Positions 1 through 6,212 of a DNA stretch of 36,587 nt are shown in pieces. The DNA comes from Aeromonas fluvialis (GTDB lineage Bacteria > Pseudomonadota > Gammaproteobacteria > Enterobacterales > Aeromonadaceae). Each line of letters begins with the position of its first letter. Within the stretch, counting starts at the first letter, position 1. The position numbers were made by a program, and so were the translations under genes. The DNA lies in contig NZ_CDBO01000071.1 of the NCBI RefSeq assembly GCF_000819885.1, positions 28,353-64,939 on the forward strand, given 5' to 3'. Below the pieces are notes generated by a model that saw nothing but the letters and a program-made list of their open reading frames with translations, searched no databases and was not told the origin of the DNA.

Positions 1-160
1 CCGCGAACGTTGCCTCTCCAATCATCCCATACCATTTGTCTACCGGCAGTTGGCTCGCCACTCTTCCCGCTCCCTTGCCAACAAGCGTTTGTACCACCCG
101 TTGCGGCAACCATGCTGTGCATTGGAAGGGCACCACTGAGCTCCATCTGCGGTGATGAAT

Positions 161-189
161 AAAAAAACGGAACCCGAGGCTCCGTTTTT
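161..189 (-). terminator. Intrinsic terminator T1 in the repeat array
   Basis: Hairpin as in T4 with loop TCG and seven U on the minus strand. It separates units 1 and 2. Confidence 0.85.
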
Positions 190-325
190 CAATTCAGTAT
201 CAATCCCTTACGCAGCGCCCTCGCGCTCTTCCCGCTCCCTTGCCAACAAGCGTTTGTACCACCCGTTGCGGCAACCATGCTGTGCATTGGAAGGGCACCA
301 CTGAGCTCCATCTGCGGTGATGAAT

Positions 326-354
326 AAAAAAACGGAGCCCGAGGCTCCGTTTTT
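326..354 (-). terminator. Intrinsic terminator T2 in the repeat array
   Basis: Perfect 8-bp stem ACGGAGCC/GGCTCCGT with U-tails in both directions. Here the G.U pair of the other copies is a G-C pair, a structure-preserving change. Confidence 0.85.
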
Positions 355-490
355 CAATGCAGTATCAATCCCTTACGCAGCGCCCTCACGCTCTTCCCGC
401 TCCCTTGCCAACAAGCGTTTGTACCACCCGTTGCGGCAACCATGCTGTGCATTGGAAGGGCACCACTGAGCTCCATCTGCGGTGATGAAT

Positions 491-519
491 AAAAAAACGG
501 AACCCGAGGCTCCTTTTTT
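491..519 (-). terminator. Intrinsic terminator T3 in the repeat array
   Basis: Same hairpin as T4 with loop TCG. One base of the stem is changed (CCTTTTTT instead of CCGTTTTT on the plus strand), which weakens the base of the stem. The U-tail on the minus strand is intact. Confidence 0.75.
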
Positions 520-655
520 CAATGCAGTATCAATCCCTTACGCAGCGCCCTCGCGCTCTTCCCGCTCCCTTGCCAACAAGCGTTTGTACCACCCGTTGCG
601 GCAACCATGCTGTGCATTGGAAGGGCATCACTGAGCTCCATCTGCGGTGATGAAT

Positions 656-684
656 AAAAAAACGGAACCTGAGGCTCCGTTTTT
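656..684 (-). terminator. Intrinsic terminator T4, after the micro-ORF
   Basis: Minus-strand stem ACGGAGCC/GGTTCCGT with loop TCA and a seven-U tail. The G.U pair is possible only in minus-strand RNA; the plus-strand RNA would have an A.C mismatch. Confidence 0.85.
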
Positions 685-694
685 CAATGCAGTA

Positions 695-802
695 TCAATC
701 CCTTACGGAACGCGCTTCGCGCTCTTCCCGCTCCCTTGCCAACAAGCGTTTGTACCACCAGCTACTGCGACGACGTTGTGCATTGGAAGAGCGACGAGCC
801 AT
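695..802 (-). CDS. Arg-rich 35-residue micro-ORF heading the repeat array
   Basis: ATG at 802, TGA at 695-697. The product starts MARRSSNAQRRRSSWWYKR and is about one-third Arg, with a Trp-Trp-Tyr cluster followed by an Arg/Glu-alternating helix-like tail. The stop is followed 10 bases later by a strong terminator (684-656). The ribosome site is weak (TAAG just before the ATG). A possible -10 (CATAAT) lies about 40 bases upstream, and the gene lies 85 bases downstream of the DUF1496-like gene on the same strand. Four decayed copies of the coding segment follow in the array. I do not recognise the family. The composition resembles small nucleic-acid-binding or ribosome-associated peptides and the protamine-like Tpr of E. 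coli, but this is analogy only. It could also be a non-coding RNA whose sequence happens to be open. Confidence 0.5.
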   Translation of the reverse strand: MARRSSNAQRRRSSWWYKRLLAREREEREARSVRD

Positions 803-887
803 TTCTTAGGTTCCAGCCAAGAGAAGAAAGGAGCAGCATTATGCGACAGGGATCACGTCCATGTCTTTAGCTGGATCAAGAAAAGCC

Positions 888-1205
888 TCACTGACCCACG
901 GAAATCGTCTTCTGATCTTTCGCCCCCCGGGTGGCAGGCAATACCGCCGCAGGCGAGCGCCAGGCCAGCGGGCCATTGCTCTCGAGGTCGTTCAGCGGGC
1001 CACACTCCAGCCAGATATCTCCCTGCAGAATGCGGGCTCCTTCGGAATACTTCTGACCCGCAAACCAGCAGACCCGCTCGGGCAATGAGCCCAGCGGCAA
1101 CACCAGCTCGGGACTGGCAGAGTCGCCCACCACAGTGGTTTTGGACACGGCCTGGGCGGGCGCAAGCCAGAGGGAGGCCAGCAGGCAGAGCAGTAAATGT
1201 TTCAT
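888..1205 (-). CDS. Small exported protein, DUF1496-like
   Basis: 105 residues from ATG at 1205 (MKHLLLCLLASLWLAPAQA), a clear Sec signal peptide ending Ala-Gln-Ala. A longer open frame reaches 1385 but its first 60 residues lack any export signal, so I chose the internal start. The mature part carries two Cys in a CWF-x-GQKYSEGA ... WLEC pattern that matches the small DUF1496 family as I remember it; the Cys could form a disulfide in the periplasm. Function is unknown. It is divergent from the lipoprotein at 1429. No terminator is visible before the micro-ORF at 802, so co-transcription with the repeat array is possible. Confidence 0.7.
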   Translation of the reverse strand: MKHLLLCLLASLWLAPAQAVSKTTVVGDSASPELVLPLGSLPERVCWFAGQKYSEGARILQGDIWLECGPLNDLESNGPLAWRSPAAVLPATRGAKDQKTISVGQ

Positions 1206-1428
1206 GGGAGGGATCCTGTTTCGATGCGGGGCACTCTCGAAGAATCGACCAGCCCCGGGGTTTACTTGACTGACAATCATACGGCCTGCTGGCATTGTGG
1301 TGCCAATATGATAGCCTGCCAGCGCCAGCGGGCAGTCTCTCGCTGCCACGCGCAAATCCCCGGTGAATTTGTCACGTCCTGACAAAATATAACCTTATTT
1401 ATCAAATCGTTATTTGGATATTATCCCA

Positions 1429-2226
1429 ATGCGTATCATGCCGTTGCTCAAGGCGGCCTGCCTGAGCCTGATGTTGTCCGCCTGCGTTGCCCCCTTGCTG
1501 ATGATGAGCCCCACCAGCCAGCTGATGTGGGCCCTGCTCAAGCCGCTGGTCGGCTTTGACCCGAACGAGGTCAATCTGTTCGAACAACCCCTGATCAAGG
1601 ATCGGATGACTGCCATTCTTGGTCCCAACTACGACAGCACCATGCAGCTGCTCAAGACGGCCAATGAATTGCAGCAGGAAGGCCCGCTGTTTTACGTGGT
1701 CTCCCGCTATGCACCCGTGCCGGACGTTGCCAAGCAGGCCGGCATGGTGTGGAACTCACAGACCAACCAGATGTCGGTATTGCTGCAAAAAGGGGATGGC
1801 ACCACCCAGACCTTTGGCGAGAATCTGGCGAGCACCGCACCGACCTGGCCAACCGCCATGCAGGGCTGGCAACCCCCCTCCAGCCAGCTCATCCCGGTGA
1901 CCGGCTCGCTGACCGACAGCGCCAGTCAAGTCATCAGCGGAGCCGCCACCAAGGCCACCGGACAGGCCACCCAAGCGGTGAATCAACGCGCGACCGACCT
2001 GACCCGTAGTGCAACCACCGCAGTTGCCACATCTGCCAAACAGGCTGTCAGCAGTGCCACAGCGACCGTGACGCAAGAGGCCACCCAGGCAGTTGCCGCA
2101 CCCACCCAGCAGGCCGTCAGTGCCCCCTCCCATACGGCAGGAGGGAGGATCGCCGATGCCGCCAGAGCGACAGAAGCCGAGGCGCGCGCCAAGGCAGAGG
2201 CGGAGATGGAAGCCCTGCTAAAATAA
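1429..2226 (+). CDS. Putative lipoprotein with Ala/Thr/Gln-rich tail
   Basis: 265 residues. The N-terminus MRIMPLLKAACLSLMLSAC gives a lipoprotein signal with lipobox LSAC, so Cys19 would be the lipidated residue. ATG 1429 is used because it leaves a normal-length signal and has GGA ten bases upstream; the frame also opens at TTG 1414. Residues about 20-160 look globular, with a conserved-looking stretch (GFDPNEVNLFEQPLIKDRM). From about 165 to the end the protein is low-complexity: repeated TxAV/TQAV units then an Ala/Glu helix (EAEARAKAEAEMEALLK), probably a long helix or coiled coil. The function of the family is not known to me. Location is likely the outer-membrane inner leaflet. Confidence 0.8.
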   Translation: MRIMPLLKAACLSLMLSACVAPLLMMSPTSQLMWALLKPLVGFDPNEVNLFEQPLIKDRMTAILGPNYDSTMQLLKTANELQQEGPLFYVVSRYAPVPDVAKQAGMVWNSQTNQMSVLLQKGDGTTQTFGENLASTAPTWPTAMQGWQPPSSQLIPVTGSLTDSASQVISGAATKATGQATQAVNQRATDLTRSATTAVATSAKQAVSSATATVTQEATQAVAAPTQQAVSAPSHTAGGRIADAARATEAEARAKAEAEMEALLK

Positions 2227-2230
2227 ACCG

Positions 2231-2254
2231 ACAGGTCACCGCGAGGTGACCTGT
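2231..2254 (+). terminator. 10-bp stem-loop after the lipoprotein gene
   Basis: ACAGGTCACC-GCGA-GGTGACCTGT, a perfect 10-bp stem with a GCGA tetraloop starting 5 bases after the stop. There is no U-tract, so it is either a weak terminator or a 3'-end-protecting hairpin. Its right arm overlaps the beginning of the TyrRS remnant. Confidence 0.5.
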
Positions 2255-2526
2255 GCGTTATCGGCGATCAGTGTATGGCCCAACTGGCGCAGGATGGCCT
2301 GCCGAGCTGCCCCATCGAGGGAGAAACGGATCTGGTGAACCTGCTGGTGGCGTGCGGCCTGGCGAATTCCAGGCGCATCGCCCGCGAGCTGCTGGCAGCG
2401 GGTGCCATCAGCCTCAATGGAGTGCTCAAGCAAGATGAGCAGCTGAGTGCCAATGAGTGGCTGTTTGGTCGCTACCTGCTACTGCGCCGGGGCAAAAAGC
2501 TGTATCACCTGGTGATCAGCACATGA
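2243..2526 (+). pseudogene. Orphan C-terminal S4 domain of tyrosyl-tRNA synthetase
   Basis: An open frame from ATG 2275 to 2526 (83 aa) reads MAQLAQDGLP ... LLVACGLANSRRIARELL ... LFGRYLLLRRGKKLYHLV. This matches the C-terminal S4 RNA-binding domain of bacterial TyrRS, including the closing LFGR-x-LLRRGKK block. Immediately upstream, in another frame (from about 2243), the reading EVTCALSAIS resembles the TyrRS segment that normally precedes it, so a small indel has broken the frame near 2270. No Rossmann catalytic domain is present. The ATG lacks a ribosome site. I read it as a decayed 3' end of tyrS rather than a working stand-alone S4 protein, although a translated 83-residue S4 protein cannot be excluded. 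Confidence 0.75.
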
Positions 2527-2581
2527 AGGGGTGAGCAGGGGCCAACACTCGTGGCAGCCATAATCCCGGCTACGGGCTACG

Positions 2582-2827
2582 GATGGTGATAATTGGTTCT
2601 GCGCGGTTTTACCGTCGCCCCCCCAAGCCCTGGCTCTCTCAACCGAGCTGCAGACCCTGCTGTTCGTCGCCCTGGTCATCCTGATCGAATGCGTCAATCT
2701 GCTGATCTACGCCTACGGCTGGCAGCGGGCAAACCAACTGCTGCAAGGGCAGGGGCGCGGGGATCTGCTGGAGCGGGTCTCCTCCCTGCTGATGATGGGG
2801 GTCGCCGGCTACTGGCTGCTGACCTGA
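2582..2827 (+). pseudogene. 3' fragment of a LysE/RhtB-type exporter
   Basis: An open frame without a usable ATG ends at TGA 2825-2827. Its last 65 codons read ALSTELQTLLFVALVILIE ... LLIYAYGWQRANQLL ... LLMMGVAGYWLL, i.e. two hydrophobic helices joined by a basic loop, typical of the C-terminal third of LysE/RhtB amino-acid exporters. The N-terminal four helices and start are missing. It directly follows the TyrRS remnant, so both appear to be leftovers of gene loss at this spot. Moderate confidence in the family, high confidence that it is incomplete. Confidence 0.55.
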
Positions 2828-2833
2828 TATGAC

Positions 2834-2856
2834 AAGGCCCTCATGCGAGGGCCTTG
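2834..2856. terminator. Hairpin between convergent genes
   Basis: AAGGCCCTC-ATGC-GAGGGCCTT, a 9-bp stem between the exporter remnant and the minus-strand gene ending at 2876. There is only a short U-tract on either side, so it is a modest bidirectional terminator. Confidence 0.6.
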
Positions 2857-2875
2857 AACCTTGATGTGGCTGCGC

Positions 2876-3589
2876 TTAGTGCGGCTTGTTGGCCCCCGGC
2901 AACGGCTGCCAGGTGAGGCGAGTCACCTGATTGCCCTGCACCTCGCACTTGAGGCTCAGCGCCTGCCACCCCTTATCCTGACGCAAAGAGACCTCCCCCT
3001 CGCACCCCTGCTCGCCAATCGTCAACTTCTCCTGCTCGAAGATCACCTTGTCGCCCTTGGCGAGTTCCATCAGTTTCCCGCTGCAAAGCCAGTGGGCGAG
3101 ACCCGTCCCCTTCAGCTTGACGCCCCCCTTGGCCGCCTTCTGCTCGGCGGCGCCCGGCGCGAACAGCTGGCCCAGCTCGGCCGCCCGTTTGGTCAGCCAG
3201 GCTTCTCGCTGCTGCATGCTCATCTTGCTGACGAACTCGGCGGGCTGCCCCTTCTCGTCCAGCCACTGGGTCAGCTTGCCACTGTTGTCAAAGGCGAACT
3301 GGGCGGCGGGCTCTTTCACCCCGAACAGCTTGCCCCCCTTGAAGTAGTAGCGGCTCTCCCCTTCCTGCTTGCCCTGCTCGTTCATGATGGGTACGGCGAT
3401 GATAACTGGCGCGCCGTCGATCCAGGCCTTGATATCGACGCCGTCGTGGCTGAAGAGACGGGTATCGAGGGCGCTCTCGGCCCCCTTCTCCATCAGGATA
3501 AACTGCTCGGCGAGGGAAGCCGCCATCGAAGGCAGGGAGCAGAGCCCCAGTCCCAAGCTGAAGCTAAGGGCGATCACGGTATTGCGCAT
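2876..3589 (-). CDS. Uncharacterised periplasmic protein
   Basis: 237 residues starting MRNTVIALSFSLGLGLCSLP, a Sec signal peptide with cleavage likely after SMA-A (about residue 23). AGGA five bases before the ATG supports the start. The mature protein is hydrophilic, with two Cys (in LCSGK and EQGCEG) that could pair. I do not recognise a catalytic motif or family. It is the last gene of a same-strand series sgrR - thioesterase - this gene, with a 31-base gap to the thioesterase, so it may be co-transcribed. Confidence 0.75.
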   Translation of the reverse strand: MRNTVIALSFSLGLGLCSLPSMAASLAEQFILMEKGAESALDTRLFSHDGVDIKAWIDGAPVIIAVPIMNEQGKQEGESRYYFKGGKLFGVKEPAAQFAFDNSGKLTQWLDEKGQPAEFVSKMSMQQREAWLTKRAAELGQLFAPGAAEQKAAKGGVKLKGTGLAHWLCSGKLMELAKGDKVIFEQEKLTIGEQGCEGEVSLRQDKGWQALSLKCEVQGNQVTRLTWQPLPGANKPH

Positions 3590-3620
3590 AAGTGTCCTGT
3601 GATTGGCCAGTGGGCCAAGG

Positions 3621-4016
3621 TTAGCTTTCTATCAACCAGGCCCGCAGCCCCTCCCGGTGAGCTTCGCTCAGGAAGAGGGATTGTCGGGCCTGATAATCAA
3701 AGTGGATCAGGGTCGTTTCACCGGTGACAGCCAGTTCCCCCTCCTGCCAGGCCTCCTGCCAAATGGTGAAGGAGCTGCTGCCGATGCGGCGTACCCCGGT
3801 TTTGATCAATACCGGCTGGCCGTAGAACAGCTCCCGTTTGAACTGCACCGTATAGCCCGCAATGATCAGATGCCAGTTGTGCACATCCAGATCGGGCGAA
3901 AAGATCCGGAACAGGGGATCCCGCGCCGACTCGAACCAGACTGCCGGCACCGTATTGTTGATATGGCCCAGGGCATCTGTCTCCTGAAAGCGGGGTTGGA
4001 TCTGCATTTCCAGCAT
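3621..4016 (-). CDS. Hotdog-fold acyl-CoA thioesterase (YbgC/FadM type)
   Basis: 131 residues, normal for the 4-hydroxybenzoyl-CoA thioesterase family. The active-site region FQETDALGHINN has the family's Asp followed by GHxNN. The central helix and strands (FKRELFYGQPVLIKTGV, SSFTIWQEAW) fit the hotdog fold. ATG 4016 has AAGGAG eight bases upstream. Expected to hydrolyse acyl-CoA thioesters in the cytoplasm; the substrate is not predictable. It lies 50 bases downstream of sgrR on the same strand. Confidence 0.85.
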   Translation of the reverse strand: MLEMQIQPRFQETDALGHINNTVPAVWFESARDPLFRIFSPDLDVHNWHLIIAGYTVQFKRELFYGQPVLIKTGVRRIGSSSFTIWQEAWQEGELAVTGETTLIHFDYQARQSLFLSEAHREGLRAWLIES

Positions 4017-4066
4017 GGCGGGTGACTCCTTGTCATGGGACCGCGCTCAGGCTAACGCGCCCCGCA

Positions 4067-5815
4067 TCAGGACTCAAGCACCCCCGCCTTATCCCCGGCA
4101 CCGACGGCCAGCTCCGGCCGCAGCCAGGCACTGCGAAAATCGAACCAGCCGAGCGCGGTCATGCGAACCCCGTGCACGCCGACCCGGCTCTCCAGCTCCA
4201 GCCAGTGATGAAACAGGGGCACAAACCAGCCCTGTTGCTGCACCCGGGCCAGCAGGGCGCGCGGGCCGGGCTCCTCACCGCAGGCACGCCACTGCGTCAG
4301 ACCCTGCCACAGGGGTCGCTGGCTTGCCCACACTTTACGCAGCAGCGGCGTGCCCAGCAGCCAGGCGTAGGGGGCAAAGGGGCCGGCATGTTCGAGGTTG
4401 AGGGTGCCGAGCCAGAGATCCACGTCTTCATCTTCGCCGCTCACCCAGCGACCGTAGTCGAGGGTGCGCACCTCGAGCCGGATCCCCTGTTCGGCCAGCA
4501 GGCTGCTCATGGCGTTGGCACACTCGTTGAACTCCAGATGCTGGTTGAAACAGGCGAGCACCAAGGTCGTCGGCAACTGCGCCGGTGTGGGCAAGGGCAC
4601 GGGCAGCGCTTCGCGCCAGTGGGGCAGCAGACCGAGGGCGCTGGTCCATCCCCGTTGCAGTTCGGGGGCGACCCGCCCCATCAGGGCTACCGGATTGAGC
4701 AGCTGACCCAGCCACTGCCGCAGGGCGGGATCCTGCAAGGACCCGGAACGATCGTCCTGCAGCAGGAAGTAGCATCCCGATTCCAGCTCCGACTCGCCGC
4801 GCATGGTGCCGAGCTCGGGGCTGTCGCGTCCCAGCTGCAGGTGGGTCTCCAGCCGCTCAGCAAGCTCCGGCAGCATCCAGATATCGATCTCGTCGAGCAG
4901 GGCGCGCAGGCCGAAGTAGTCGTCAAACGCCGCAAGGCAAAGATGCAGGGGATCGTTGGCGGCCACCCGGTAAGGGCCGGTGCCCACCGGTTGCAGGGCA
5001 AAGCCCGCCTCCCCCTTGAGCTCCCGCGGCAAAATGGTCGCCACCGGCTCAGCCAGCAGGTGGGGCAGCCAGGGATCCGGGCTGTCGAGATAGAGATCCA
5101 GCGTGCGCGGCCAGGGGCTCTCCAGCCGAGCCAGATGGGAAAACAGCGGGCGATCCCGCAGGGCCAGCAGACTCTCCATCACATCCTCCACCCCCAGCTC
5201 GCGGCCGTGGTGAAAGCGCACCGCCGGGCGCAGATAGAAGCGCCAGTGGCAAGGCCCCAGACACTCCCAGTGGTGAGCCAGATCCCCTTCGATTTCCCCA
5301 TTTTCCTCATTTCGCCGGGTGAGACCGTTGAAGATCTGACGGCTCAGGTGGATTTCGGAGCGGCGCATCGGGCCGGTGGGCAGCAACTGTGGCAACGGCC
5401 GATAGTAGGGCACCCGCAGGATCTGGCGCCCCTCGCGGGTGGCCTGACCAAGCTGTTCGATCAACAGCGGAGTGAGCAGATCGAGGCGATCTTCGGCCAG
5501 CCGCACCGCCTGCGCCAGCTGGCCCTGACTGAGCAGATCCCGCAAGCGGCGCCGGGTCAGGCTCTCCTGACTGTCGAGCAGGGTGAGCCGGGAGCGCCGC
5601 CCCCGCCCCGCTTCCGCCGACCAGCTGAGCCAGCCCTGATCCTGCATCCGCCGCAGCAGCAGGCGGGCGTTGCGCGGGGTGCAGCAGAGCAGATCCGCCA
5701 CCTCGGCGAGGCTGATCTCTCGCTCATCGCAGCCAAGCTGCTGGGCGAGTCGTTGAAATTGCAGGTAGAGGCGACCGGTCGGCATAAAAGAGGAAATCCT
5801 GTTGCTGTAAGTCAT
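4067..5815 (-). CDS. sgrR: SgrR, transcriptional activator of the sugar-phosphate stress response
   Basis: 582 residues from ATG 5815 (GGAAG nine bases upstream). E. coli SgrR begins at the equivalent of MPTGRLYLQFQRL (ATG 5785), so the start may be 30 bases later. N-terminal winged-helix region about 20-115 (LAEVADLLCCTPRNARLLL ... GWLSWSAEAGRGRRSRLT), then a solute-binding-protein-like (SBP_bac_5) domain with the SgrR hallmarks LRVPYYRPLPQLLP, RRSE, NEENGE and FHHGREL. In E. coli this domain senses accumulated sugar phosphate and the protein activates sgrS/sgrT. The divergent 58-codon gene at 5886 fits that arrangement. The long plus-strand open frame over this region is an antisense shadow. 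Confidence 0.92.
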   Translation of the reverse strand: MTYSNRISSFMPTGRLYLQFQRLAQQLGCDEREISLAEVADLLCCTPRNARLLLRRMQDQGWLSWSAEAGRGRRSRLTLLDSQESLTRRRLRDLLSQGQLAQAVRLAEDRLDLLTPLLIEQLGQATREGRQILRVPYYRPLPQLLPTGPMRRSEIHLSRQIFNGLTRRNEENGEIEGDLAHHWECLGPCHWRFYLRPAVRFHHGRELGVEDVMESLLALRDRPLFSHLARLESPWPRTLDLYLDSPDPWLPHLLAEPVATILPRELKGEAGFALQPVGTGPYRVAANDPLHLCLAAFDDYFGLRALLDEIDIWMLPELAERLETHLQLGRDSPELGTMRGESELESGCYFLLQDDRSGSLQDPALRQWLGQLLNPVALMGRVAPELQRGWTSALGLLPHWREALPVPLPTPAQLPTTLVLACFNQHLEFNECANAMSSLLAEQGIRLEVRTLDYGRWVSGEDEDVDLWLGTLNLEHAGPFAPYAWLLGTPLLRKVWASQRPLWQGLTQWRACGEEPGPRALLARVQQQGWFVPLFHHWLELESRVGVHGVRMTALGWFDFRSAWLRPELAVGAGDKAGVLES

Positions 5816-5885
5816 CAGTTTTTACTTCCGCATTTTAGCTCAATACTGCTGATGAACGTGAGAACCCCAGCAGAGGAGCACCATC
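5816..5885 (+). promoter_or_regulatory. sgrR-sgrT divergent control region
   Basis: A 70-bp gap between sgrR and the sgrT-like gene. Facing sgrT there is a TTTACT...AATACT pair with a short spacer (15), the kind of poor promoter expected for an activator-dependent gene. The possible transcript start GATGAACGTG resembles the 5' end of E. coli SgrS (GATGAAGCAAGG) as I remember it. Its exact start is inferred. Confidence 0.4.
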
Positions 5886-6062
5886 ATGAGCCACGCCAAC
5901 CCACTCAAACCGAACCGGATCCAGCAGACCTTGCGCCGTTACTTCAAGCGGATCCTGCCGCGCCCGCTGCAACTTATCGAAGATCCCATGCAGCAGCTCA
6001 ACCGCCTGATGCAGTGGGACATGAACCAGATCGACGACAAGGAGTATCGCCGCCGCCTCTGA
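5886..6062 (+). CDS. sgrT: SgrT-like small inhibitor of glucose uptake
   Basis: 58 codons, ATG 5886 with AGAGGAG seven bases upstream. The product starts MSHANPLKPNRIQQTLRRYF and contains QQLNRLMQWDMNQ. E. coli SgrT (43 aa) ends with LEGLMQWD followed by a short polar tail, so the LMQWD block and its position near the C-terminus match, as does the location divergent from sgrR. In E. coli SgrT blocks the glucose PTS permease PtsG. This version has a longer basic N-terminus (RRYFKRILPRP) and a longer C-terminus (DDKEYRRRL). In E. coli sgrT lies inside the SgrS small RNA; here I see no terminator or recognisable pairing segment after the stop. Assignment rests on a short motif plus synteny. Confidence 0.72.
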   Translation: MSHANPLKPNRIQQTLRRYFKRILPRPLQLIEDPMQQLNRLMQWDMNQIDDKEYRRRL

Positions 6063-6131
6063 GTGCGAGCCGTGCCAGCCACTCGGGACGCGCATCCCCT
6101 GCGGGCGACATTGCTTTGCCGGATCTTGCTG

Positions 6132-6175
6132 TTTACATCGGCCACGGGCCTGATAGATTGGACGTCTATCCATCT
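6132..6175 (+). promoter_or_regulatory. Candidate metY promoter with MetJ boxes
   Basis: TTTACA (6132-6137), 16-base spacer, TAGATT (6154-6159), followed directly by GGACGTCT (6160-6167) and ATCCATCT (6168-6175). MetJ binds tandem 8-bp boxes of consensus AGACGTCT. The first box matches 7/8, the second about 5/8. The boxes would cover the transcription start, consistent with repression by MetJ with S-adenosylmethionine. Confidence 0.55.
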
Positions 6176-6212
6176 ATAAATGCCATAAGCAACATCCAAC
6201 AAGGAGTGTGTG

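Larger units (their letters stand above)
61..802 (-). repeat. Tandem array of five 165-bp units with built-in terminators
   Basis: The motif CTCTTCCCGCTCCCTTGCC recurs at 61, 226, 391, 556 and 722, giving spacings of 165, 165, 165 and 166 bases. Units 1-4 are almost identical, differing by a few single bases. The fifth (722-802) is partial and diverged. Each junction carries an intrinsic terminator. Read on the minus strand, the fifth unit contains an intact 35-residue ORF, and the other four keep its second half (Trp-Tyr-Lys-Arg-Leu-Leu-Ala-Arg-Glu) but have lost its start codon. Left of position 61 the sequence diverges. A one-base difference in the fifth unit changes the frame at the ORF end. 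The array resembles in design the repeats downstream of E. coli tyrT (rtT RNA and tpr), but no tRNA is seen next to it here. Confidence 0.9.

Noticed and set aside
1..802. CRISPR array
   Set aside because: Units are 165 bp and identical throughout, with no short repeat/variable spacer pattern and no cas genes.
6063..6212. SgrS pairing segment and terminator downstream of sgrT
   Set aside because: I looked for a GTGTGACTGAGTATTGG-like segment and a U-tract hairpin; only weak GC-rich stems without U-runs were found.
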